This document shows positions 33,852 through 42,454 of a DNA stretch of 64,000 nt, piece after piece; positions within the stretch are counted from its first letter, which is position 1; every line of letters begins with the position of its first letter. Origin of the DNA: Dolomedes plantarius (Eukaryota > Arthropoda > Arachnida > Araneae > Dolomedidae); the NCBI GenBank assembly GCA_907164885.2, contig OU015490.1, positions 13,749,466 to 13,813,465 of the forward strand, in the 5' to 3' direction. The translations under genes were made by a program, and so were the position numbers. Below the pieces are notes generated by a model. That model was not told the DNA's origin. It made no database searches and saw only the letters and a program-made list of their open reading frames with translations.

Positions 33852-35756
33852 TTAATTCATTCTTTGGGCATCTGCGAAAGCATTGAAATCTAGAAAAAAT
33901 GAATTGGAGATAGGGCTGATTTCTACTCTAGATAGAGCATCAGCTACTGTATTGTTGATTCCACTAGTGTGGCGAATGTCAGTGCTGAATTGTGATATGT
34001 AGTCAAGATGCCGCCACTGACGAGGGCTGCATTTCTCAGGTTTCTGTTTAAAAGCATAGATGAGAGGCTTTTGGTCCGTGTATATTGTGAAGCTGCGACC
34101 TTCTAGCATATGTTGAAATCGCTTTACAGCTGTGTATATTGCCAACAGTTCTCGGTCATAAGTAGAGAATTTCTGCTGACTTTTTGAAAGCTTCACAGAC
34201 ATAAATGCAATTGGCTCCCATCTGTTTTCATGCACTTGCATAAGAGAACCGCCAACAGCAAAATCGCTGGCATCAACCCATACACTTAATTTTGCACCTG
34301 GAATAGGATGGTGAAGTAGAGTTGCTTCTGCTAAAGCACTTTTTGCATCATTAAATGCTTGTTCAGCCTCCTTATTCCATTGAAGTGTATCCTGGGGATT
34401 ATTGCGAGTGGGTCTTTTAGATTTCTTTTTATTTTTAATTCCCTCTAACAGTTTATTTAAAGGTGCTAAAATGTGTGCTGCTTTTTGTATAAACCGCCGA
34501 TAGAAATTTAGAAGCCCTAAGAATCGTCTCAATTGTGTTAGTGTATTTGGTTTTGGAAATTTTAATATGCAGTCCACTCTATCTGTTAAGGGTTCAATTC
34601 CAAATTCAGAAACTTTATAGCCTAAGAATTGAATTGATGACACGCCAAAAATACATTTAGAGGGTTTTAAACTGAGTCCATATTTTTGTAAACGCTCAAA
34701 TACAATGCGGAGATGCTCGATATGCTCCTCTGGAGATTTTGAAGCGACTAAAATGTCATCAACAAAGGCATAAACAAAATGAAGTCCACGAGTTACCTCA
34801 TCAATGAACCTTTGAAACGTTGCTGCAGCATTGCAGAGGCCGATTTGCATTCGAGTACTCTCAAATAATCCAAAAGGTGTTATTATGGCACTCTTATGGA
34901 TATCTGCTGGGTTGATTGGAATTTGGTGATAAGCCTTAATCAGATCTATGTGCGAAAATATTTTTGTACCATGTAAGTTAGACGTAAAGTCCAAAATGTT
35001 TGGAACTGAATAGTTGTCTTTAATTGTTTGAGCATTGAGTGCTCGGTAATCTCCAACTGGTCTCCATTCAGCGCTGTCTTTCTTCGGCACCATGTGCAAA
35101 GGTGATGCGAAATTGCTTTTAGAAGGACGCATGTGACCTAGTTCGATCATGGTTTGAATTTCGTCCTTAGCAATGCGCAGACGGTCAGGTGCGAGACGGC
35201 GTGCTTTTGCTGTTACAGGAGGACCAGTTGTTTGTATATAATGCACAACCGAATGTTTAACTTCTTGGTCTGGACGAGGGGGGGGGGTAGTGATTTCGGG
35301 GAAATCCAATAATAATTTATGATAAACACTATCGCTTGATACAGTTTTAATTGAATGAATCGCACTATTCTTTAGTATGCAGGGCGAGGTAATATTAGTT
35401 TGGCAGTCAATTAAATTTTTGGAGGTTAAGTTAGGCATTAGATTAAAATTATATAAAAAATCAGCACTAATTATTGGGTTGGATACATTCCCAACTAAAA
35501 ATGCCCATTTGAAAATTTTCCTAAGACCAATATCTAAAGAAAGGGTTTGAGTTGTATAGACCTGAATTGGCGAGGTGTTAGCTGCCGAAAGTGTCATTTG
35601 TAATGCGTTTCTTTTTTGTAACCTTGAAGCAGGGATGATGGAAACATCACTTCCTGTGTCAATCAAAAAATTAACATTGGTACGCCGATCGCGCACGAAC
35701 AGGCGACGAGAGTTTAATGGCAAGGTGGTAGTCGCCTCTACACCCGGCCGTCGTCG
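33852..35756 (-). CDS. pol: Gypsy pol: protease, reverse transcriptase, RNase H
   Basis: About 630 codons are open. Protease: FLIDTGSDVSIIPA with the catalytic Asp. RT: YRALNAQTIKDNYSVP, FSHIDLIKAYHQIP, then FVDDILVAS, a variant of the YxDD catalytic box. RNase H: WVDASDFAVGGSLMQ, then TYDRELLAIY and FTIYTDQKPL, ending HTSGINNTVADALSR. The frame has no ATG near its start; it lies in the -1 frame relative to gag and is open from the slippery heptamer at 35756-35762 on, so it is probably made as a Gag-Pol fusion. It stops before the integrase, which in intact relatives would be continuous. Order PR-RT-RH-IN makes this Ty3/gypsy. Confidence 0.95.
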   Translation of the reverse strand, partial: RRRPGVEATTTLPLNSRRLFVRDRRTNVNFLIDTGSDVSIIPASRLQKRNALQMTLSAANTSPIQVYTTQTLSLDIGLRKIFKWAFLVGNVSNPIISADFLYNFNLMPNLTSKNLIDCQTNITSPCILKNSAIHSIKTVSSDSVYHKLLLDFPEITTPPPRPDQEVKHSVVHYIQTTGPPVTAKARRLAPDRLRIAKDEIQTMIELGHMRPSKSNFASPLHMVPKKDSAEWRPVGDYRALNAQTIKDNYSVPNILDFTSNLHGTKIFSHIDLIKAYHQIPINPADIHKSAIITPFGLFESTRMQIGLCNAAATFQRFIDEVTRGLHFVYAFVDDILVASKSPEEHIEHLRIVFERLQKYGLSLKPSKCIFGVSSIQFLGYKVSEFGIEPLTDRVDCILKFPKPNTLTQLRRFLGLLNFYRRFIQKAAHILAPLNKLLEGIKNKKKSKRPTRNNPQDTLQWNKEAEQAFNDAKSALAEATLLHHPIPGAKLSVWVDASDFAVGGSLMQVHENRWEPIAFMSVKLSKSQQKFSTYDRELLAIYTAVKRFQHMLEGRSFTIYTDQKPLIYAFKQKPEKCSPRQWRHLDYISQFSTDIRHTSGINNTVADALSRVEISPISNSFFLDFNAFADAQRMN

Positions 35757-36496
35757 TTTTTTTCAAAATTGCACGGGGGAACGCATTTTTTGGCATTATG
35801 GCCAAACTTATGGTGATACCAACAGTTAGCGAAAGTTTTGGATCGTGATTTACTACGAGCACGCGACGCACTGTTGCGATGAGGACTGCGACCTCTACGC
35901 AACGAAATTTCATTTATCCGCGTATTAATTTTTTTGATTTCCTCAAGCAATCGGTCTTCAATGGAATGAACTGAGGAAACAGAACAAGCACTTACCGGCA
36001 TAGGTGTCACTTCCATCACTCTGTCAGCGATGTCCGCTGCCTTTTCTAGGCTTAACGGTGTTACTGCTGCGATGATTGACTGTACGGGCGTCGGCAAATG
36101 TTGTAGAAAAAGTTCCATCATTAATTCCTCCGGCACGTTGTAAGATTCGGCGCGCCGCCGCATGACGCGTAGCAGTTCGCTAGGTCTGCGATCTCCCAGC
36201 TGTTCACCGACGAGAAGTTTCCGGATTTCTTGATGGGATGACTCACCGCTTCTTCTTATCAGCTCCCTTTTCAACACACCGTAAGGGTCGGTCTTGTCAG
36301 GGTTGACGATAACGTCCTGTACCACGGTAGCTGCTTCCGGTGGTAAATTCGATGCTATGTAATTGAAATTTGTCTTGCTTTCCGATATAGCTTTCGGAGT
36401 GCCTAATTCGAACGTAGCTTCGCACATCAGGAACCATAGTGAAGGATCAGCGAAATTGTAGACCGGTATTTTCACTGCTCCGACTTCTTGCGTCAT
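35738..36496 (-). CDS. gag: Gypsy gag-like protein with zinc knuckle
   Basis: ATG 36496 opens a 252-codon frame. The first part is a capsid-like helical domain (VYNFADPSLWFLMCEATFE, later LLVGEQLGDRRPSELLRVMR and ELFLQHLPTPVQSIIAAV). Then comes a basic, serine/arginine-rich stretch (RRGRSPHRNSASRARSKSRS) and a C-x-x-x-H-type knuckle, CWYHHKFGHNAKKCVPPC. It is short for a Gag but this compact layout recurs in related arthropod gypsy elements. The protein would package the RNA in cytoplasmic particles. The frame is intact, unlike the second half of pol. Its stop (TAG 35740-35738) follows the slippery site directly. Confidence 0.92.
   Translation of the reverse strand: MTQEVGAVKIPVYNFADPSLWFLMCEATFELGTPKAISESKTNFNYIASNLPPEAATVVQDVIVNPDKTDPYGVLKRELIRRSGESSHQEIRKLLVGEQLGDRRPSELLRVMRRRAESYNVPEELMMELFLQHLPTPVQSIIAAVTPLSLEKAADIADRVMEVTPMPVSACSVSSVHSIEDRLLEEIKKINTRINEISLRRGRSPHRNSASRARSKSRSKTFANCWYHHKFGHNAKKCVPPCNFEKNDDGRV
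35756..35762 (-). promoter_or_regulatory. -1 ribosomal frameshift site A_AAA_AAC at the gag-pol junction
   Basis: On the minus strand gag ends with codons GAA AAA AAC GAC GAC GGC CGG GTG TAG. The heptamer A AAA AAC is in the zero frame in the X_XXY_YYZ form, 15 bases before the gag stop. Slipping one base back gives exactly the frame of pol. This is directly visible; use of the site is inferred. I did not find a firm stem or pseudoknot, though the GC-rich stretch just downstream (GACGACGGCCGGG) could take part. Confidence 0.85.
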
Positions 36497-36590
36497 AGTT
36501 GAAGACTGGTGAGCACGTGGTCAGCGAAAATATTGTCTTTCGATATAGGCGAAAATAAATCCAGTCGTCCGTTATTTTATTTGGGCGTAT

Positions 36591-36603
36591 TGCCAGGTCA
36601 CCA
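36591..36603 (-). promoter_or_regulatory. Primer-binding site of the gypsy element
   Basis: The minus strand reads TGGTGACCTGGCA directly after the end of the 5' LTR. It begins TGG, as expected for pairing with a tRNA ending CCA; the tRNA is not identified. Confidence 0.75.
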
Positions 36604-36874
36604 TTATTATCAGGTTAGATGCCTGAATTAGATTGATGGAAACAGATTTAAAACTTAACAAAATAATATTTATTCAATCTCCGAACATCACCTTTCGGTT
36701 ATACAGCAGCAAGCGAAGTGTTTGCGAGCATCGAGAGAATTCTCGGGATACAATACTGCCACGCCACCTATCGGTGTCGTGCAACATAAAATGACACTGA
36801 ATGGTGGTGCCATCTATTATACAGTAAATGAATGAAATGCACTTATAAATTAAATGAAATAAGTTATCACTACA
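36604..36874 (-). repeat. 5' LTR of the gypsy element
   Basis: A 271-bp direct repeat of 31853-32124. It begins TGTAGTGATAAC on the minus strand next to a TTAT flank (36875). Confidence 0.92.
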
Positions 36875-37067
36875 TTATCTTGGATTTCAGTACAACTTTG
36901 TAATTTTATCTTCAGTTACACTACGGGTATGTATGCATTTATGTATGTGAGTAAATATATTTTAGGGATAACAAACTTTAAGGTATGTTAATACTTTTTT
37001 GTATGTTCCCGCATCCATCGTTTAGTTCAGTCGGTCCCTTCGAAAACGATAGATCGAGATTCCACTG

Positions 37068-37118
<51 letters not shown>

Positions 37119-37629
37119 TAGCCCCCCCCCAAAAAAAAACGTTGCCCCCTAAAAAAAAACTGGGCTGGAGCCTTCCCTGCTATAACCCCCATATTTTTCG
37201 GAAGGTCTCCCCCCCCCCCCCCCGCCTCAAATCGGTGTGTGTGTCCTCGCATGGTTCAATTTCTAGCTTGGTGGTCTGCAGACTTCTACGGAAACACTGC
37301 TTTGAGGGATGAGAGACGACTAGTCAAAAAAAAAAAATCCCCTATAGACCCTCTCCCTAGCCCTGGGCCCGATTTAGAAATTCTTGACTCTAGACACAAC
37401 TCGGGATGGGGGCCCCCTAACATTGATTTGGGCATAAAATTTCCAAAATTGACACCAAAAAAAAAAAGAATCATTGTGAAAGTACCGTTTCTCCAAGTAT
37501 TGGCTATTTGAAGCTTAGAAGCCGAGAACATTATCCAATAACAAAAAAGAATACGACATATTAATTTCATCATTAAAAACCAATACAATGCGACCAGAAA
37601 AACTTATTAATCCCTTATATACACTATAA
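37068..37629. other. (TA)n tract and unassigned G/C-run repeat
   Basis: A TA microsatellite at 37070-37110 is followed by long C and A runs (37123-37150, 37210-37225) and by a segment with ggcccgatttagaaattctt and gggggccccctaacattgat. The latter looks like a decayed hAT-type MITE, but I could not pair its ends. Confidence 0.45.
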
Positions 37630-38140
37630 CAGTGCTCCCCGACCTTTTTATCTCAGCAGACCGGTCAACGTTTGATAATTTTTTCGCGGCCAGCTGAAGG
37701 GGGGGGGGGGTTGATTGTTTATATTTTAGATTGTTTTGATTTAATAATTTAATTTAATTGTACTTAAACATGCCTTCAAAATAAAATACAGTTACACCAA
37801 AAAATGAATATAAAGCGATTTAACAATTTAACTCACTAGAACGGTAGATCAATGAGCAGGGTCCGATTATGAACGCTGGGGGCCTCTGGGCAGATGCTAT
37901 TTGGGCCCCCCCCCCTTACGAACATTTATAAAAATAAATATCCATGGGCTATATATACTATTAGAAGTACTAGGGGCATATACCAAGGGGGCTTTGGGGC
38001 CCCCTAGCATCAGGGGGTCCTGGTCAAAGTCCCGATTTGCCCATGCGATAAAAAGGCCCTGTCAATGAGAACCCTCAGCTGGCGGCCCGGTACCATTTAA
38101 TCCACGTACCGGTCCTCGGCCCGGGGGTTGGGGACCACTG
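37630..38140. mobile_element. hAT MITE with target CACTATAA, containing a second MITE
   Basis: It begins cagtgctccccgaccttttt and ends gggttggggaccactg, an inverted repeat. The 8-bp duplication cactataa stands at 37622-37629 and 38141-38148. Without the inner element it is about 300 bp. The text gaccggtcaacg and ggcccggtacc inside resembles the widespread hAT MITE type with gcggcc blocks. Non-coding. Confidence 0.9.
37857..38061. mobile_element. Nested hAT MITE with target TCAATGAG
   Basis: It begins cagggtccgattatgaacg and ends aaaaaggccctg; tcaatgag flanks it at 37849-37856 and 38062-38069. It lies wholly inside the MITE 37630-38140. Non-coding, with gggggccccctag in the middle. Confidence 0.88.
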
Positions 38141-38148
38141 CACTATAA

Positions 38149-38728
38149 TATACATATGATGAAATATACATATAACTATGCATAGGATGAACCAGTCAAT
38201 CAAATTTGAAAGGATATTATAAAATAATTGCTATTAAAAAAGGAAAATAAAAAATTTGAATTGGGAATTTTTTCTTAATTTTCTTTTAAAATTAAAAATT
38301 GGGGGGCGCCTAGGACCGGGCCTAATGGAAAATCAGGGCATGTCCCAGCCAATCCTATCTTTGTTTTGTTTTATTTCTCCTCCTCGGACCACACCGGTTA
38401 GAAACCACTGTTCTAGAGAAATGTGGGAGAAGCCTTTTCGATAATTCACTGTAAGAAGTCGTAAAACTATTGATACTAGGATGCTGACGCGTTCTCATAT
38501 TTGTTGATACGATCACGAGATAATATGTTGGGACAGAGACGGGTAAGATAAGAGAGGACACACGGAGAGTTTATGATTCTTGAACACAGAATAATGCATC
38601 TGAATGGAGGCAGAACTAGGGAGAAAGTTCAAATTCATTATTTTAGTCTCGGTTGAAACATTTTTTAAGAATGTCGTGCTGCCATCTATTGGTCAATAAA
38701 CGAGACGAAAGGAACTTTACAGAGTGTT
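38149..38728. other. Unassigned repeats, no gene
   Basis: An end-like sequence, ccggttagaaaccactgttc near 38393, suggests another hAT MITE edge without a visible partner. The rest, including gctgccatctattggtcaat near 38680, may be an old LTR fragment. No coding motif. Confidence 0.35.
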
Positions 38729-39260
38729 GGGGGCGTCCATTAATTTCATGAGGCAATTTTTCGACCCCCTCCCTCCCCCCCTCCCTAATCTCACGTGAGA
38801 TTTTTCAAAATGCGTATTTTTAGTGTAAATACGTTAATCTGTGCTTGATTGCGTTGGATTTATTGAAAAAAACATAATTTGCTTAATTATTTTTAATTAA
38901 GACTACCAAGAACGTAATCTAGAATCACAGTGAGAAAATCGAACAATAAAATACTTAAATAGGAACTACTAAAATTCGTAAAAGAATATTCATTCTAATT
39001 CAGTCCACTGGGACTCGTGTGTGGTCTCATATGAGTGACTACTGGAACTATTGTGTAGGATTTAGCCATATTTTAGTGTAGAAACATGATTTTACTTGAT
39101 GTAACCCAGTTTTCTAGCAATTTTACACTCTTTCTTCCGGAAAAAAAATTACGTGATATTAGCCGAGATGACCCCCCCCCCCCCTCTCTCCCACGTGAGA
39201 CTGGGTGAGATTCGGCTCACCTCCTCCCCTAGAAGCCAGACGTAATTAATGGACGCCCCC
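38729..39260. mobile_element. Palindromic-end MITE (GGGGGCGTCCATTAATT), copy 2
   Basis: The ends are gggggcgtccattaatt and aattaatggacgccccc. The body matches 19005-19504 with few changes; long C runs again lie inside both ends (38766-38780, 39172-39184). Confidence 0.85.
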
Positions 39261-40139
39261 TTAGAAAGCTGTACTGCTGTCATTCTCAATCGATGGAGTT
39301 GAGATTAAATTAGCAAGTTGGCAATTTGCCCTGGCTGCACAGCAAGTTTTAAAATTGAATTGTATTGAAAATCGAGTAAGAAAATGATTTTGCACTTTAC
39401 CTTAATTTTAAATCGCGATTAGAAATCGATGGGACTATCGGCAATTATTTTCATGCATCGGGGAGGGGGGTGAAATAAATCCCGATGCTTATGAGGTCGT
39501 GGGACTTAATATGTCTTTATTTTTTCTCTGATAATTGCACAACCAGAAACTTATATTTTAATGATGTACTGTCCTTCAACAGTACTTTCTATTACTTATC
39601 GGTCACCATGATAATTATGAATTTTTTTTTACCGTGCACCTAAGTGAAGAATTTTACGCTAATAAGGCAGATACGTCAAAGAAACATTTAATAATTTTGA
39701 ATTTCTAATAGCCAAAATTGAGCCATTTATTTCAAGCCACTGTTTAATCAGTTCATTATCAATACCGAGTTCTCGACAGCCTTTTAACGGCAGCTGCTTG
39801 GTGGAAAAACACGCACAACATTTATTCAATTAAGACGTTTGGAAAATAGTCAAATCAATTCTTTAGTGTAAACACCATCACTTCTTGTCTATGAGGATGT
39901 GAGACCGGAATAAGAAACCAATGCAAATGGCAAGGGAAATTGACAATTTTCAATTTAACTACTCCTTCGAATAATTGCCAGAAGATGGCAGCAGTAGACG
40001 GTAGGGAATTTACTCGATCTTCAATTGTTATCGTGTCCAGGAGTAGTGCAGTATAAAAATAATTACAAGATAATAACTTTTTATATACCACGTTTTTAAA
40101 TTTTCTCTTGAATCATATAAACTTTACAATTTCTATCTA
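39261..40139. other. No recognised gene or element
   Basis: An 879-bp stretch of unremarkable AT-rich sequence. The minus-strand frame at 39855-40091 has no recognisable motif. Near 39990 is gccagaagatggcagcagta, a phrase common in animal repeats but not diagnostic. Confidence 0.5.
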
Positions 40140-41792
40140 CAGTGGCTCCCAAAAGTATTCGTACACTTACGAATTTCAATGAAATAGGGGTCTATCCATT
40201 AATTAAAATGAATATTTCAGAATGGGTATTTAATAATAAGATCTATAATCTATTCTTAACAAAATTACATGAAATATTTTGAAAAGATAGTAAAACTTTA
40301 TTTTTAAGAAACCAATAATCCAAAAGTAACAAAAACTTTATCTCACAAAAGTCATCGTACACTGAAATATTTTCGGATAAATTCATAATTAAAATTATCG
40401 TCTGGCGCTTTATTCTTATTTTTGAATTGTGGTGGCATTTAAAATATCGTTTGGCTTTAATTCTTGCTTGCCTACTCCGTAATATTCTATTTGTTATTTA
40501 AAAATGGCTCGTAATCGTAAAGAAACAACAAACAACATTCGAAAATTGATTATTTTTCATCATAGTAGTGGTAAATCAGTTCGGAATATTGCTAAATTAC
40601 TTAATTTATCCCATTCTACTGTGCAGTATGTGAAAAAACGCTTTAAAGAAGAAAATTGGATCGAAAACAAGGTAAGAAAAGGCCGTCCGGCAAAGTTAAC
40701 AAAACGTGATCGAGATTTATAATTAGAAAATTTGTGAAAAATTCACGTTTGAGTGCTGTAAAAGTTTCTGCAGAATTCAATGAAACATTTTCTACTTCAA
40801 TTTCACCTGAAATTTTTTGACGAGTTCTCAGAACAGCTGGATTACATGGGCGTTCTGCCCATAGAAAAATTTTTGTGAGTGAGAAAAACAGAAAGTTTAG
40901 GATTCCCTTCACACTATCAATGATAAATAAGCCCCAAACCTATTGGAATAATGTCTTATTTGCCGATGAACATTTTTGGTGCTGATGGGCGTACAATTGT
41001 ATGGAGAAGAAAAAAATGAGAAACTTAATCCCAAGAACTTAGTTGGAACAGTTAAGCATGCCGGTGGAGGTATCCTTGTGTGGGGGTGCATGTCAGCATC
41101 AGGACTAGGAAATTTGGTATTTATTGATGGCATAATGAATCATGCTGTTTTTATAAATATTTTAAGAGACAATTTAAAATTATCAGCTCAAAATTTGGGT
41201 ATTGGAAACAACTTTGTTTTTTATCAAGATAACGATCCTAAGCACACGGCTCTCAACGTTCGCATCTAGTGTCTCTATAATTGTCCACAAGTTTTGAAAA
41301 CACCACCTCAATCGCCAGATTTAAACCCATTAGAACATATTTGGAGAGAACTGGAGGTTCGAGTACGAAAACACGACATTCACACGAAAAGCGAACTAAA
41401 AACGATTATGATGGAAGAATGGATGAACATTGATTCAAAAATTACAAAAGAACTAAAGCAATCTATTCCCAGACGTTTAAAAGCTGTTGTGGATGCTAAA
41501 GGATATCCTACTAAATATTAATTTAACGAAAAATTAGAATATTTACTAATATGTAGAGATTTTTTACGAGTGTACGATGACTTTTGTGAGATAAAGTTTT
41601 TGTTACTTTTGGATTATTGGTTTCTTAAAAATAAAGTTTTACTATCTTTTCAAAATATTTCATGTAGTTTTGTTAAGAATAGATTATAGATCTTACTGTT
41701 AAATACCCATTCTGAAATATTTATTTTAATCAATGCGTAGACCTCTATTTGATTGAAAATCGTAAGTGTACGAACACTTTTGGGAGCCACTG
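40140..41792 (+). mobile_element. Tc1-like element with long terminal inverted repeats (IR/DR type)
   Basis: The ends are cagtggctcccaaaagtatt and, inverted, cacttttgggagccactg. The inverted similarity extends about 230 bp inward on both sides. Each arm carries two direct repeats: outer CAAAAGTATTCGTACACTTA (40150) and inner CAAAAGTCATCGTACACTGA (40346), 17 of 20 identical; the right arm has the same pair inverted (41570-41588 and 41765-41783). A transposase remnant lies between. It is flanked by TA and has interrupted the 5' edge of the Helitron at 41793. Confidence 0.9.
40504..41521 (+). pseudogene. Tc1-like transposase (DD34E) with several stops
   Basis: ATG 40504 opens MARNRKETTNNIRKLIIFHH, an HTH (SVRNIAKLLNLSHSTVQYV) and the GRP-type hook KVRKGRPAKLTKRD. 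Stops follow at 40720 and near 40818, and a frame change lies around 40980. The catalytic residues are recognisable: VLFADEHFW (first Asp), FYQDNDPKHTALN (second Asp) and SPDLNPLEHIWRELE (Glu). GGILVWGCMSASGLGNLVFI lies between. The C-terminus IPRRLKAVVDAKGYPTKY is typical. It is about 340 codons long, full size for Tc1, but dead. Confidence 0.92.
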
Positions 41793-42342
41793 TATATATA
41801 TAAAACAGTTCCGAAACTGACTGACTAACAACGCACAGACCAAACCGATGGACCTAAAGGGCTGAAATTTTGCATGGCGGTTCTTCTTATAGTGTAGGGG
41901 TGCACTAAGAAAGATTTTTGAAAAATCTTAGATTTTTTTTTAAATTAAATTTTTAATCTGATTTAGTAACTATTTTTAAGTTAGCATTTAAAATAATAAT
42001 TTGAGGGTTGTGAAATTTATATCACGAGAAAGATCCTAAAAATTCCTTTAAAATGAAATCTTTTTCGAATCTTTACAACCATTTTCTGATTTTTGGTGAA
42101 TTTTTAAAGATTAATTTTTAGAATTTAATTTATTAAATGCCGATCACGTGATTTCTTTTTCTGGTACTTTAAATAAGTTTATCGTCACGTGCATAACAAC
42201 TAAATAGACAAAAAAATATTTTTTTTCTTGTTAATGTGGCAGACGGTTGGACATTATTTTGTCCATAAAAATATCCCTTAAGATTTTTTTATAAATATAT
42301 ATATTTTTTTGTACATCAATCGCATATATTGATCGTCGTATT

Positions 42343-42381
<39 letters not shown>

Positions 42382-42454
42382 GCATTAATTGCATACATTG
42401 ACCGTTGTATTTAATTTGAATGTACTCCGTAGCGAAGTGCGGGTTTTCAGCTAG
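41793..42454 (+). mobile_element. Non-autonomous Helitron, short unit
   Basis: It carries the block aaaacagttcc, tgactgact and gcacagaccaaacc at the left and ends gtagcgaagtgcgggttttc then agCTAG|T. It corresponds to 7515-8207. Its first bases are joined to the Tc1 end at 41792. No coding sequence. Confidence 0.82.

Larger units (their letters stand above)
31853..36874 (-). mobile_element. Ty3/gypsy LTR retrotransposon, 5.0 kb, minus strand
   Basis: Two ~271-bp LTRs flank, in minus-strand order, a primer-binding site, gag, a frameshift site, protease-RT-RNase H, integrase and a polypurine tract. The LTRs differ by about one indel and one substitution. There is no envelope gene. The coding region has one nonsense change and two frame breaks in the second half of pol. 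Confidence 0.95.
31048..37067. mobile_element. Tigger-like MITE split by a gypsy element
   Basis: The left piece starts aatctcgatcgatcgttttcc (31048) and the right piece ends gaaaacgatagatcgagatt then ccactg (37067), the inverted termini of the family at 369-529. The first few bases of the left TIR are lost beside the mariner at 31036. The gypsy element 31853-36874 lies inside. Parts 31240-31850 and 36875-37000 are unrecognised interior. Confidence 0.65.
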
